Below are positions 7,972 to 17,155 of a DNA stretch of 44,016 nucleotides, in pieces. Made by a program: the position numbers and the translations under genes. Source of the DNA: an uncultured Alphaproteobacteria bacterium (GTDB taxonomy: Bacteria; Pseudomonadota; Alphaproteobacteria; Rhodobacterales; Rhodobacteraceae); contig CAJWEI010000022.1 in NCBI GenBank assembly GCA_913031285.1, forward strand, positions 1-44,016. The letters are read 5' to 3'. The notes under the pieces are model-generated. The model was not told the DNA's origin. It saw only the letters and a list, made by a program, of their open reading frames with translations, and made no database searches. The first letter of the stretch is position 1; each line of letters opens with the position of its first letter.

Positions 7972-9162
7972 TTGTATCGAACGCCCAGCAAAACCATATT
8001 TTTCACACTTATCCTAATGACGGCGGTGCCTTTACTGTCTTTGAACATGTTCTTGGCGTCGTTGGGTGTTATGGCAGATGAGTTTGGTGTTGGTTATGAC
8101 CTTTTGGTAATAGCATTGTCCGGATATCTGATATTTACGGCTTTTATTCAAATTGTGATTGGACCTGTTGCCGACAGATTTGGTCGCAGGCCCGTTCTTT
8201 TGGTCAGCTTGGCTCTATTTTGTGTAGCCTCTTTTGGTGCGGCATTCGCAGATAGTTTTTCGGTTTTTTTCATGTTTCGTGTGCTTCAGGGTGCTATTGC
8301 AACAGGCTCTACACTGTCGCGCGCAATCGTAAGCGATATTGTCCCGCCTAAGCAAGCTGTGATCATACTCGGGTATTTGGCAATGGCAATGAGCCTTGCG
8401 CCCATTATCGGCCCTTCGATTGGTGGTGCAATTGCAGAAATTGTTGGATGGCGCGCAAATTTTTGGCTTTACGGTGCTTTCGGGGCTGGGCTTTGGCTGC
8501 TTGTTTGGAGGTATTTACCCGAAACGGGTGCAAAACACTCTCGCACGCCGAGAACATTTCTGAGGTCATATTTAGAACTAATTTCGATTTCACATTTTTG
8601 GACATACACACTGATAATGTCTTTTGGCATAGGTGCATTTTTCACCTTTGTAACCGGTGTGCCGCTGATTGCTAATAAACAGTTTTATATGACGCAAGGC
8701 GAGATCGGTATATGCATTGGGTCCATTACGTGCGGATTTCTTTTTGGAAGTTTTTTATCCAGTAGATTTTCGAGACATTATAGCCTTGATGCAATGGTCC
8801 TATCTGGACGCTTTGTGGCATGTTTTGGCCTTTTCGCCTGCCTTCTGGTTTTCTGGTGCGGTTTTGTTTCGCCAGTCATTCTCTTGGCGGGAACGGTTTG
8901 CGTGGGTGTCGGGAACGGTTTGACATCTCCGAGCGCAAATGTGGCTATCATGTCTGTAAAACCAGATTTGTCTGCAAGTGCTTCAGGCTTATCTGGAGCC
9001 GTAATCGTGGTGGTTGGTGCAATTATGACAAGTGTCACTGGTGTTATATTGAACGTTTATCCGAATGCGTTTGCTCTTGTGTTTATTATGTTCAGCTTAA
9101 CATTGGTGGGTCTTTTGATTGCTGTTTGGCAATCTATTCGTACAAAGACGATAATGGTATAG
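7972..9162 (+). CDS. MFS transporter, Bcr/CflA (DHA1) drug-efflux type
   Basis: A 396-aa inner-membrane protein with about 12 hydrophobic helices. Motif A is GPVADRFGRRPVLL between TM2 and TM3, and the DHA1 motif C-like stretch is MAMSLAPIIGPSIGGAIAEIVGWRANFWLYGAFG. Overall it resembles Bcr/CflA proton-coupled exporters. No ATG is available before TM1, so I use the TTG at 7972, 10 nt after the tesB stop; the next in-frame ATG (8017) would cut into TM1. It is the last gene of the catabolic run and may export a product or toxic intermediate, or simply be a drug pump. The substrate cannot be read from the sequence. Confidence 0.88.
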   Translation: MYRTPSKTIFFTLILMTAVPLLSLNMFLASLGVMADEFGVGYDLLVIALSGYLIFTAFIQIVIGPVADRFGRRPVLLVSLALFCVASFGAAFADSFSVFFMFRVLQGAIATGSTLSRAIVSDIVPPKQAVIILGYLAMAMSLAPIIGPSIGGAIAEIVGWRANFWLYGAFGAGLWLLVWRYLPETGAKHSRTPRTFLRSYLELISISHFWTYTLIMSFGIGAFFTFVTGVPLIANKQFYMTQGEIGICIGSITCGFLFGSFLSSRFSRHYSLDAMVLSGRFVACFGLFACLLVFWCGFVSPVILLAGTVCVGVGNGLTSPSANVAIMSVKPDLSASASGLSGAVIVVVGAIMTSVTGVILNVYPNAFALVFIMFSLTLVGLLIAVWQSIRTKTIMV

Positions 9163-9252
9163 ATTTTTTAGCTTTAAAAATAAAAAATGTGCCAACCTGT
9201 GAGAGCAGACACATTCTATAAAAAGCGTATTTTCCGATTTTTTGGAAATCTC

Positions 9253-9852
9253 TCAGCGGATTGTTGTGTTAATTATCTTCCAAGCTTTTGGAAAGATTAA
9301 GACCGCTAGTGCAAGTTTGGCTGCATCGCCTATTAGAAATGGTGTTAAACCCCATTGTAAAATAGGTTTATCCCATCCGTAAAGCAAGCCTAGCCAGATC
9401 AATCCAGGAACGTAAATTAAAACGTTTCCAACGAGCATGGCAATTGCCATTTTAGGCATTGAGCGGTCCCAGCCAGATCGCGCTAATGTTCCAAGGGCTA
9501 AAACTGCCAGAACGTAGCCGACCAGATAGCCACCTGTTCCACCCATCATGTAGGTGAGGCCAAATTTGTCAGCGGATGAGCCGGCAAAAACATCAAAACC
9601 AATAGCTCCGACGATCATATAACCAATGATTGTTACCAGTCCTAAGCGCACACCATAAACTGCTCCGACACTCAGTACTGCAAAAGTTCCCATAGTGATT
9701 GGAACCGGCCACATGGGTACTTGGATTTTTGCAGCAATTGCAAGAAAAATGATTCCAAAAGTGACCAAGACAAATTGTTTGATCCGTAATCCGTTTCCTT
9801 CGCGCGGCGCAATCACGTCGCTCAGTACTGCCTCGTTTGGTATGAAGCTCAT
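9253..9852 (-). CDS. bioY: Biotin transporter BioY (ECF S-component)
   Basis: A 199-aa membrane protein with six hydrophobic segments. It carries the BioY core (KIQVPMWPVPITMGTFAVLSVGAVYG) and the glycine-rich stretch TYMMGGTGGYLVGYVLA typical of the family. It captures biotin in the inner membrane; with a BioMN energising module it becomes an ECF importer, and some BioY proteins work alone. No bioM or bioN is in this window. AAGGAA seven nt before the ATG at 9852 fixes the start. A longer in-frame extension to 9894 lacks an RBS. It is convergent with the MFS gene. Confidence 0.94.
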   Translation of the reverse strand: MSFIPNEAVLSDVIAPREGNGLRIKQFVLVTFGIIFLAIAAKIQVPMWPVPITMGTFAVLSVGAVYGVRLGLVTIIGYMIVGAIGFDVFAGSSADKFGLTYMMGGTGGYLVGYVLAVLALGTLARSGWDRSMPKMAIAMLVGNVLIYVPGLIWLGLLYGWDKPILQWGLTPFLIGDAAKLALAVLIFPKAWKIINTTIR

Positions 9853-10021
9853 AGGGTGTTCCTTTGTATGTTTTAGCTGATCCAGCATATGCATGAACTA
9901 TATTGTCTTGTGCAAGATAAATTGTGCTCAACAAACTACGAGCTAAGGTTAAAAAATTAGCTTTTTATAGATAGAAAAGTCATGGACGATAACCAAATCT
10001 CTTTGAATTGAAGCATGAATT

Positions 10022-10468
10022 TTACTTGTCTTCTGAAAGGCGTCGGTATTTTGATTCCAACTTGTAGGATTTTTTTGGGCCTTCTACCTGCCAGATTGAT
10101 GACCAATCTGGGAAATTGTGAAGATTATACTGAACGTTATAGTCATCTGGATCACACCAGTGATAGGCCGTGGCACTGCTATTAATTCTAGAGTTTTCTG
10201 GAAGGTCAAAGCTATGAAAAAATCGACCATTCTCAAAATGAATATCAAAGCCGTTTGGAGTTGGAGACCACATATACCGTTGCTCAGACTTAAGCGGTGT
10301 CTGGTTTTGGAGCGTTAGTATGCCACTTTCAAAGTAGTGCCATTCTGTATCGCTGGCAACAAGCGTTGCTTGGCCAGTAAATTGTCCTGTTTGGCCAAAC
10401 AAAAAGTCGTCAATATGACGATCTAATGTCCAATATCCCAGAAACTGGTTGCAGAGGCGGTTTGTCAT
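10022..10468 (-). CDS. DUF6314 family protein
   Basis: A 148-aa soluble protein rich in aromatics and beta-strand pattern. The motifs match DUF6314, a lipocalin-like family common in Rhodobacterales: FLGYWTLDRHIDD near the N-terminus, GQFTGQATLV, QRYMWSPTPNGFDIHFENGRFFHSF in the middle, and the C-terminal HWCDPDDYNVQYNLHNFPDWSSIWQVEGPKKSYKLESKYRR. No signal peptide is seen. It lies 62 bp downstream of purL on the same strand and could be co-transcribed. The function is unknown; a role in binding a hydrophobic ligand is only an idea from the fold. Confidence 0.88.
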   Translation of the reverse strand: MTNRLCNQFLGYWTLDRHIDDFLFGQTGQFTGQATLVASDTEWHYFESGILTLQNQTPLKSEQRYMWSPTPNGFDIHFENGRFFHSFDLPENSRINSSATAYHWCDPDDYNVQYNLHNFPDWSSIWQVEGPKKSYKLESKYRRLSEDK

Positions 10469-10530
10469 CTATGGCCTCATAATTGAAAGAGATAAAGTGG
10501 CATAGCTGTAAAGCAGCGTGGTTGTTTTAT

Positions 10531-12690
10531 CTAATTAAAGATTTCGCCAAATTGGCTGGTGAAAATATGCGACAACTCTGTCAGAGGCGCCTGGCTTTTG
10601 CCAAACTTTACATCATTGCCAGTAAAGTGGCCAACACTTGAGATTGTAATACCTACCTCAAAGGCTGCAGTCATAAGAGCCTCGGCCTGATCAAAATTGC
10701 ATGCAATCAGATATCTTGCCTGATCCTCACCAAATAAAAACTCTGTATCATCCGAAGTAATTTGAATGCCGACACCCCCGCTATGCGCCATCTTAAAAGC
10801 TGCCAGGGCAAGTCCGCCATCGGATAAGTCACAGCATGCTTTGATCAATTCACAGTTCTCACGAATAAAATCACCGTTTCTTTTTTCAGTCTCTAAGTCA
10901 ACATTGGGTGCGTTACCTTCGTCTCTGTTAAAAACAGTCTGCAAAAGGGCGGAGCGGCCCAAATGACCCTCTGTCTTACCGATTAAAATAGCAACATGAC
11001 CATCTCGTGCGTTTTCTGTGATTAATTGTTCAGGCTGCTCAATTAGCCCTACGGCCCCGATTGTTGGCGTTGGTAGAATGGCCTCTCCGTCTGTCTCATT
11101 ATATAGACTAACATTTCCTGAGACGATGGGCATATCAAGTGCTTCAACCGCCTCGCCTATACCCTCAATTGCTCTCACAAACTGACCCATAATTTCAGGT
11201 CTTTCAGGGTTTCCAAAATTAAGGTTATCAGTGCTGGCCAAAGGCACTGCACCAACAGATGAGAGGTTCCGATAGGCCTCGGCTACTGCCTGTTTGCCCC
11301 CCTCATAAGGGTTAGCCGCTACATATCTTGGCGTGACGTTGCTTGTAAAAGCTAGCATCTTATCTGTCCCATGTACCCGAATGACCCCAGCACCCCCGCC
11401 CGGAGGGCGCACAGTGTCAGCCATTACCTGACTGTCATATTGTTCATAAACCCAATTTTTACATGCAAAATTGGGGCTTGAAATAAGACTTTTCACACCG
11501 TCGATTGGATCTATTTGCGCGACATCGCCCAATTTGGCAGCTTGTTCTGTTTCTACCCAAGAGCGATCATATTGGGGGGCATTTCCCGACAGCGCTTTGA
11601 GTGGTAAATCTGCTTTAATCTCACCTGATTGCATCACTAAAAATCTGTCCTCAGCAATCGTCTCGCCAATAATGGCAAAATCAAGGTCCCATTTTTCGAA
11701 CACTGCCCGTGCTACATCTTCCTTTTCGGGACGCAGCACCATTAGCATTCGTTCTTGGGACTCTGAGAGCATCATTTCATATGCTGACATGTTCAGCTCA
11801 CGTGTTGGAACTTTTTCCAGATCAAGCATCACGCCAAGGTCACCTTTATCCCCCATTTCAACCGCTGAGCAAGTTAGTCCCGCAGCGCCCATGTCTTGAA
11901 TGGAAATAACAGCACCTGTTTGCATCAGCTCCAAACAGGCCTCCATGAGGCGTTTTTCTGTAAAGGGATCACCGACTTGAACAGTGGGGCGCTTTTGTTC
12001 AATATTTTCATCGAACTCAGCGGAGGCCATCGTTGCGCCACCAACCCCGTCGCGACCGGTTTTGGCCCCTAGGTAAACTACGGGCATCCCCACACCTGAG
12101 GCAGCTGAGTAAAATATTTTATCGGTGTCGGCCAAACCTGCGGCAAATGCATTTACAAGACAGTTACCATTATAGGCTTTGTCAAATCGCACCTCACCGC
12201 CAACGGTAGGGACACCGAAACAATTCCCATATCCTCCAATCCCAGCGACGACACCGTGTACCAATTGGCGGGTCTTTGGATGTTCAGGGTCACCAAAACT
12301 GAGCGAGTTCATCGCTGCTATTGGTCGCGCACCCATGGTAAAAATATCACGTAAAATACCTCCCATCCCAGTTGCTGCGCCCTGATACGGCTCGATATAG
12401 GACGGGTGATTGTGGCTTTCCATCTTGAATACAACTGCCTGACCATTACCGATATCTACAACACCGGCGTTTTCTCCGGGTCCGCAAATGACCTGGCGAC
12501 CTGAGGTGGGCAACGTACGCAGCCATTTCTTGGAAGATTTGTAAGAGCAATGTTCATTCCACATCGCAGAGAAAATTCCTAATTCAGTAAAGCTTGGAGT
12601 GCGTTCAATGATTTCAAGTATTTTGGCATACTCATCTGGTTTTAATCCATGCGCTTCAACTAATTTTTCGTTAACCTCAGGATCGCTCAT
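10531..12690 (-). CDS. purL: Phosphoribosylformylglycinamidine synthase subunit PurL
   Basis: A 719-aa small-type PurL, the ATP-dependent synthetase subunit that with PurS and PurQ converts FGAR and glutamine to FGAM in purine synthesis. It shows the catalytic His47 region [14 protein letters not shown], the nucleotide/Mg loop [23 protein letters not shown], and the repeated AIRS-like halves ([20 protein letters not shown]). TGAGGTGG (12693-12700) lies directly before the ATG at 12690; a GTG at 12696 inside that RBS is less likely. purS and purQ are not next to it: upstream is a ~390 bp region without a gene, and downstream is the DUF6314 gene. Confidence 0.97.
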   Translation of the reverse strand: MSDPEVNEKLVEAHGLKPDEYAKILEIIERTPSFTELGIFSAMWNEHCSYKSSKKWLRTLPTSGRQVICGPGENAGVVDIGNGQAVVFKMESHNHPSYIEPYQGAATGMGGILRDIFTMGARPIAAMNSLSFGDPEHPKTRQLVHGVVAGIGGYGNCFGVPTVGGEVRFDKAYNGNCLVNAFAAGLADTDKIFYSAASGVGMPVVYLGAKTGRDGVGGATMASAEFDENIEQKRPTVQVGDPFTEKRLMEACLELMQTGAVISIQDMGAAGLTCSAVEMGDKGDLGVMLDLEKVPTRELNMSAYEMMLSESQERMLMVLRPEKEDVARAVFEKWDLDFAIIGETIAEDRFLVMQSGEIKADLPLKALSGNAPQYDRSWVETEQAAKLGDVAQIDPIDGVKSLISSPNFACKNWVYEQYDSQVMADTVRPPGGGAGVIRVHGTDKMLAFTSNVTPRYVAANPYEGGKQAVAEAYRNLSSVGAVPLASTDNLNFGNPERPEIMGQFVRAIEGIGEAVEALDMPIVSGNVSLYNETDGEAILPTPTIGAVGLIEQPEQLITENARDGHVAILIGKTEGHLGRSALLQTVFNRDEGNAPNVDLETEKRNGDFIRENCELIKACCDLSDGGLALAAFKMAHSGGVGIQITSDDTEFLFGEDQARYLIACNFDQAEALMTAAFEVGITISSVGHFTGNDVKFGKSQAPLTELSHIFTSQFGEIFN

Positions 12691-13083
12691 ATCCACCTCA
12701 CTTCTATTGAGCGTTCATAGGTCAAGCCTCTTAAAAGGGCAACCAATAGCGGCGCTTCAAATATTACAGATGCTCTAAAACTGTGGATGGAATCTAAAAG
12801 ATTTATAAGATTAATCCGTTCAAGTAGCCAATTTCGAGTCATAATAGAATTGGGCTCTTGGTTAAAAATAGGCTCCATTTTAAGCCACAACCTTTAATTT
12901 TCATTAGTTACCAAGTTAAAAATTATAAGATATTGCAAATATATTTCGCTAATTTTCCGGATTCATTATAGCGGTCCGAATAGTCGGGATGGTCTTTTAA
13001 CGGAGTCGAAGGCAGTGTTCCTTGCTGGCTTTGACAAATGATATTAAAAATTTATTGTTGCAAATGATGAAGGGTAAGTTGGT
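12691..13083. other. Divergent intergenic region between purL and the M24 peptidase gene
   Basis: About 390 bp with no recognisable gene. A 67-codon open frame on the minus strand (12687-12890) overlaps the purL start and shows no family resemblance, so I do not call it. The region must hold the purL promoter (leftward) and a promoter for the peptidase gene (rightward), for which a good match is at 13031-13058. Confidence 0.5.
13031..13058 (+). promoter_or_regulatory. Candidate sigma-70 promoter for the M24 peptidase-isomerase pair
   Basis: A perfect -35 box TTGACA (13031-13036) is separated by 16 bp from TATTGT (13053-13058), a fair -10 box. Transcription would start near 13065, about 20 nt before the TTG start at 13084. 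This is prediction by eye only. Confidence 0.4.
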
Positions 13084-14310
13084 TTGCAAGCCCTAAGTCC
13101 ATATCCAATAGGTAAAAAATCCCTTTTGAAGGAAATATATGAATATGAAAGGTCAGAGACGTTGCGTGGTTTTTTAAAAACCGAATTTGAGGCACGTGTT
13201 GCTCGGGCCCAATTTTTGATGGGTCAAAACAACGTAGATGCTCTTTTTCTTACTACAGAACCTGAAATTCGTTATTTCACAGGATATTTAACCCGCTTTT
13301 GGGAAAGTCCGTCACGGCCTTGGTTTTTGATTCTGCCACAATCTGGAAAACCAATAGCAGTGATACCATCAATTGGGACAGTTTTGATGGCAAAAACTTG
13401 GATCAGTGATATTCGCACATGGTCGTCGCCCGATCTTGAGGATGATGGACTAACGCTTTTGGCTGAGACTTTTAAAGAAGTCATTGGACCCAAAGCCTCG
13501 ATTGGGGTTCCCTCTGGCCATGAAACTCATTTGAGGATGCCTCTGAGTGATTTTGATCGTCTGAAGTCTTTAGTGCCAGAGATGAATTTTGGGCATGATA
13601 ATGGTATCATAAAAAGTTTACGTTTGATCAAGAGTGAGGTAGAAATCAAAAAAATTAGTACAGCCTGTGAAATTGCTGGGCGGGCATTTGAACGCGTTGG
13701 AGAGATTGCAAAAGAAGGAGTTCGTATGGACTCAATATTTCGTGCTTTTCAAGGCTTATGTCTTGAAGAGGGTGCAGATTGGGTGCCCTACCTTGCGGGT
13801 GGACGAGGAGCATTGGGATATGGTGACGTTATTTCCCCGGCAAGCATTGATCCTTTGGAAAGTGGGGATGTTCTTATGCTTGATACCGGATTGGTTTACG
13901 ATGGGTATTTTTGTGATTTTGATCGAAATTTTCGAGTTGGGTCGTGTGATCCAAAAGCTGAGTATTGTTATCAGAAACTTTTAGAGGCTGTTGAAGCAGG
14001 TAAGCAAGTTGCAAGACCTGGCTACACAGCCCGAGATGTGTTTGAAGCTATGGATAAGATAGTCACTGGTGGTACCGGTATTGGGGATGCGGGTCGTCTG
14101 GGACATGGTCTGGGAATGCAGCTCACAGAATGGCCGTCTCTCATCAAAGGTGATTTGACAGAACTCAAAGAGGGTATGGTGCTTACACTTGAACCTGGCA
14201 TAGAAATAGCTGGAGGTGGTTTGCTGGTTCATGAGGACAACTTTGTTGTGAGACCTGGAGAGCCAGAACAGATATCACCAAGCGCACCATCTTCGCTTTG
14301 GGAGATCTAA
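13084..14310 (+). CDS. M24-family metallopeptidase (Xaa-Pro aminopeptidase/creatinase fold)
   Basis: A 408-aa cytoplasmic protein. The N-terminal creatinase-like domain (EFEARVARAQFLM..DALFLTTEPEIRYFTGY) is followed by a pita-bread catalytic domain. All five dinuclear-metal ligands are visible: Asp267 (MLDTGL), Asp278 (CDFDRN), His in GHGLGM, Glu in TLEPGIE and Glu in VHEDNF. The protein is therefore probably active as an aminopeptidase, amidohydrolase or lyase of the M24 fold (relatives include creatinase, ectoine hydrolase DoeA and DddP). It does not resemble DddP or DoeA closely by eye. The start at the TTG is uncertain: GAAGGG lies 10 nt upstream, and the first in-frame ATG is inside the conserved domain. 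One base separates it from the next gene. Confidence 0.87.
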   Translation: MQALSPYPIGKKSLLKEIYEYERSETLRGFLKTEFEARVARAQFLMGQNNVDALFLTTEPEIRYFTGYLTRFWESPSRPWFLILPQSGKPIAVIPSIGTVLMAKTWISDIRTWSSPDLEDDGLTLLAETFKEVIGPKASIGVPSGHETHLRMPLSDFDRLKSLVPEMNFGHDNGIIKSLRLIKSEVEIKKISTACEIAGRAFERVGEIAKEGVRMDSIFRAFQGLCLEEGADWVPYLAGGRGALGYGDVISPASIDPLESGDVLMLDTGLVYDGYFCDFDRNFRVGSCDPKAEYCYQKLLEAVEAGKQVARPGYTARDVFEAMDKIVTGGTGIGDAGRLGHGLGMQLTEWPSLIKGDLTELKEGMVLTLEPGIEIAGGGLLVHEDNFVVRPGEPEQISPSAPSSLWEI

Positions 14311-14311
14311 T

Positions 14312-15058
14312 TTGGAACAGGTTTTTTCTTTTGAACTGGGCAAGACAGTGGGTGCAAACGCTAACTTTGGTTTGATTACTTTGCAGTCTGATGAAACGAT
14401 TGAGCATGATTTACGTCGTCTTCTTCCTAGCTCCGAGATAGGTATTTACACTTCGCGCGTCCCAAGTGGATCAGAGGTGAGTACAGAAACGCTAGCCCAA
14501 ATGGCAACAACGCTTTCGGCTGCGGCTGAGCTTTTTCCACCAGCTGTATGTTTCGATGTTGTGGGATATGGTTGTACGTCAGGAACTTCGGTGATTGGTC
14601 CTGAGAATATAGCTAGACTTATAGCCAAAGGATGCCGTGTAAATCATGTGACAGAGCCTGTTAGCGCTTTGATTGCCGCCTGTAGAGTACTTGGTCTGCG
14701 TAAGATTGCTTTTTTGTCTCCTTATATTGCAGAAGTCTCTCTAACCCTTAGAACGGTTCTTGCGCAAAATGGTCTTGAGATAGTGGTTTTTGGTTCCTTC
14801 AATGAAGGAAATGAAGCTAAAGTTGCTCGTATTGCTGGGCATTCTATTGAGGCTGCATCACTTAGTTTGGTCAAGGGGTCACAGGCTGACGCAATTTTTC
14901 TGTCTTGTACCAATTTGCAAACCTTAAATGTGATCGATGACATAGAGGCTCAATGTGGCCTTCCTGTGCTATCTTCAAATCAGGTTTTGGCATGGCACAT
15001 GTCGGTTTTGGCCGAACAGACATATTTTTCTGAACGTATTGGAACGCTTATGGCCTGA
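14312..15058 (+). CDS. Maleate isomerase / EutA-like Asp-Glu racemase superfamily protein
   Basis: A 248-aa cytoplasmic protein of the Asp/Glu racemase fold, in the maleate isomerase, arylmalonate decarboxylase and EutA branch. It has the two active-site cysteines, Cys88 in VVGYGCTSGTSVIGP and Cys199 in IFLSCTNLQTL. The N-terminus FGLITLQSDETIEHDLRRLLP and the C-terminal LPVLSSNQVLAWHM are typical of this branch. The start is TTG at 14312, supported by GGGAG (14300-14304) 7 nt upstream inside the end of the peptidase gene, with no ATG available. In ectoine degradation operons a EutA-type protein accompanies an M24 ectoine hydrolase, so this pair has the same make-up, but no other ectoine gene is present. 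Confidence 0.85.
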   Translation: MEQVFSFELGKTVGANANFGLITLQSDETIEHDLRRLLPSSEIGIYTSRVPSGSEVSTETLAQMATTLSAAAELFPPAVCFDVVGYGCTSGTSVIGPENIARLIAKGCRVNHVTEPVSALIAACRVLGLRKIAFLSPYIAEVSLTLRTVLAQNGLEIVVFGSFNEGNEAKVARIAGHSIEAASLSLVKGSQADAIFLSCTNLQTLNVIDDIEAQCGLPVLSSNQVLAWHMSVLAEQTYFSERIGTLMA

Positions 15059-15086
15059 TCATGCCCTTTATTATTTGGGTCATGAT
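15058..15086 (+). terminator. Stem-loop right after the isomerase stop
   Basis: ATCATGCCC (15058-15066) pairs with GGGTCATGAT (15077-15086) with one bulged base around a 10-nt AT loop. It starts at the last base of the stop codon. The following sequence is T/A-rich (TTAAATACGATTTT) but not a clean T-run, so it may be an intrinsic terminator of moderate strength. Confidence 0.5.
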
Positions 15087-15700
15087 TTAAATACGATTTT
15101 AAGTTGCACTGATTTTACATGAAATTTGCATCAGTAATAGACAATATAATTTAATGTTTCTGATGGTTATATTTGTGGCCTTTTTGAGAGTTTAACTATT
15201 CATTTTTGTCCGATTTTTTGCAGTCCTGCATCGTCTAAGATGATTAACAATTTTACTGCGTTTCCTATTAAATCAAGAGATTTCTGACTGGTGTTAGAAT
15301 GCCCAATTTCGTTACTTTGGTATGGCCATAATCAGTGCGACTGAGAATGTTGAACAAGGCGAGATAAACAATGCAGCTTTTTTTGTGCTAAGTGTTTAGA
15401 TAACGAGAAAGGCTTAGTTGATTATATTACTTATTACCAAAACATTGATAGAAAATTCTCCAACCGAACTGATGCTTTCAGTCAGTAATTATTATAAAAA
15501 TTGCAGATTTTTTCGTCGTTGGTCAGCTTGATGGTGAACAAAAAAGGTTGGCAGCGACAATTGTACTCTTCCCACATTTTGACCCTAAAAAAGATCGGGT
15601 CAAAGAAAATTATAACGTATCTTAATAATATGGATCATCTTTAGAGCTATGAATAAATGATTGACTTTATTAGAAATCTCCTAAAATCGCTAAAGTGGGA
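15087..15700. other. Unexplained ~610 bp, possibly gene remnants
   Basis: No intact gene is seen. Two short stretches read like protein: from 15324 a frame giving MAIISATENVEQGEINNAAF, then a stop; and from 15504 a frame giving DFFVVGQLDGEQKRLAATIV and then LFPHFDPKKDRVKENYNVS to the TAA at 15623. I cannot assign either to a family. A perfect 7-bp inverted repeat, TTGACCC (15579-15585) and GGGTCAA (15597-15603), lies in the second stretch. The region is followed by a clearly broken transporter, so it may be part of the same decaying locus. Confidence 0.4.
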
Positions 15701-16548
15701 ATGTTCTTTTTGGATTTATGGCGGCGCTGTGCTGGGGTCTTGACGATATTGTCGTTCGCTTCGTTAAAACGCGAATTGAGATATATACTGCCATTTGTAC
15801 AGTTTTTTTTGTAGCATCATAATATTACTTGTTCTGATTTGGGCCACGGAAGCATCGCTTGAATTAAAAGAAGGCGCTTTTATGCTCTCTAACTTCTCGG
15901 GAGTGACCTTTGCTATCGCTTCCGTGGCACTTTACGACGCCTTTGCGCTTGGCCCGTGCGGATAGTTGCTCCGATTATTGGCGCTTATCCAATTCTTTCA
16001 GTAGTTTGGGCCGTTTTTCAGGGCACGCTTGAGAGCATTAGTCAAATTCTTGCCATTGTGGCTATTATCACAGGCATAGCACTTATGGCCACTTTGGCAG
16101 ATAATTCGGAGCAGAAAAATGTGGGTCACTAGCAATTTTATGGTCATTGGTGGCTTGCGCGGCATTGTCAGTTTGCTTTGCTTTTGGCCAAGCGGCGACC
16201 CTTATGGGCAACATGCTAACTTTAAATTTAATTATACAAACCAATTCCTTAGCTGCCTTGGTTATAATTGGAGTTTTCAACAGGAAATTTCAAAGATTAA
16301 GCCTCGTAATCCTACCATCTTTATGTCTTTTAGCATTGCTTGATACGCTGGCTTTTGCGTATGTTACTGGAGCCGGTCATTATCCTGAACCCCACCTTGC
16401 GTGCGTAGCAGCTTCTACATTTGGCATGGTTACCATTATTCTAGCACGGGTATTCTTACGAGAGCGCCTTACTAGTAAGCAGTGGCTCGCAGTGAATGTA
16501 GTCTTTGGCGCGATCTTCTACCTGGGCTTGTTACGATCAAGAGGATAA
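15701..16548 (+). pseudogene. Frameshifted EamA/DMT-family transporter
   Basis: Joined across frames, the sequence encodes a ~280-aa DMT permease. The first part is MAALCWGLDDIVVRFVKTRI (from 15718). Hydrophobic ILLVLIWATEASLELKEGA through VALYDAFALGP follows in the frame of 15822. RIVAPIIGAYPILSVVWAVFQGTLES follows in the frame of 15956. The end is VACAALSVCFAFGQAATL to ARVFLRERLTSKQWLAVNVV (frame of 16147, stop at 16548). LGPVRIVAPIIGAYPI and the C-terminal ExLxxxQWxG-like end are EamA hallmarks. Three frame changes are needed. One falls in the T8 run at 15803-15810, one is a missing base near 15955, and one lies near 16125 with a TAG at the end of that frame. Substitutions look few, so the breakage seems recent. 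Its end overlaps the convergent hpt gene by 12 nt. Confidence 0.9.
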
Positions 16549-17082
16549 ATCAGTAAAACGTACGGATCCAATGAATCCCAAATTGCGATTTCTTTGTGCA
16601 TAGTCAATTCCGTAACCCACTACAAACTCGTCGGGAATTTCGAATCCTGTCCAATCTGCCTTAATTGAAATTTCGCGCCTAGTGGGTTTATCGAGCAGGG
16701 CAATGGATTTCATCCTCGCCGGACTACGCGATTGTAAAAGGCCTATGACGTGGCTCAGAGTAAATCCCGTATCAACGATATCTTCAACTACAAGAACATC
16801 ACGGCCTTCGATTGCGCCTCTTAGGTCTTTTAGAATACGAACTTCTTTTGAGCTTTCCATACCATCTCCATAGGATGATGCTTCGAGAAAATCGACTTCG
16901 ACTGGTAAGTCGAGTTCGCGCACCAGATCCGCTATAAAAATGAAAGAACCTCGCAATAATCCAACCACAATAAGCTTATCTGTCCCCTTAAACTCAGAGT
17001 GTATTTCTCTACAAAGTTCTTCTATTCGTGCTGCGATTGCTTTGGCTGTTATGAGTTCATCTATGACATATGGACGCTGCAC
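16537..17082 (-). CDS. hpt: Hypoxanthine phosphoribosyltransferase
   Basis: A 181-aa purine salvage enzyme that joins hypoxanthine (and often guanine) to PRPP. The PRPP-binding loop [14 protein letters not shown] is intact, as are [17 protein letters not shown] (PPi loop) and the C-terminal base-binding part with [18 protein letters not shown]. Length is normal. The ATG at 17082 is the natural start ([11 protein letters not shown]). It is divergent from the coq10-like gene and convergent with the EamA pseudogene. Confidence 0.96.
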   Translation of the reverse strand: MQRPYVIDELITAKAIAARIEELCREIHSEFKGTDKLIVVGLLRGSFIFIADLVRELDLPVEVDFLEASSYGDGMESSKEVRILKDLRGAIEGRDVLVVEDIVDTGFTLSHVIGLLQSRSPARMKSIALLDKPTRREISIKADWTGFEIPDEFVVGYGIDYAQRNRNLGFIGSVRFTDLSS

Positions 17083-17155
17083 TTTTTTATCCTCTTGATT
17101 TTGCCTATACAGATTACTTATTCATTCGAAACTGTCACGCGCAAAAAGAAGAAAA

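Noticed and set aside
9965-9974. TTATAGATAG upstream of bioY as a BioR operator (TTATMKATAA)
   Set aside because: It has one mismatch to a 10-bp AT-rich palindrome and lies 113 bp from the ATG. An equally good match (TTATAGATAT) occurs by chance upstream of sspB, and no bioR gene is in view.
12687-12890. A 67-codon minus-strand frame upstream of purL
   Set aside because: It overlaps the purL start region, has no recognisable motif and would need an unsupported start.
13084-14310. The M24 protein as DMSP lyase DddP or ectoine hydrolase DoeA
   Set aside because: Metal ligands fit the whole fold family, but the surrounding sequence does not match what I know of DddP or DoeA, and no other DMSP or ectoine gene is nearby.
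15579-15603. TTGACCC/GGGTCAA inverted repeat as a terminator
   Set aside because: No T-run follows on either strand; it is left as an unexplained repeat.
3092-16548. The two pseudogenes as simple sequencing errors
   Set aside because: About forty other genes in the window are intact, the crotonase remnant has many altered conserved residues and stops, and only one of the EamA shifts lies in a long homopolymer.
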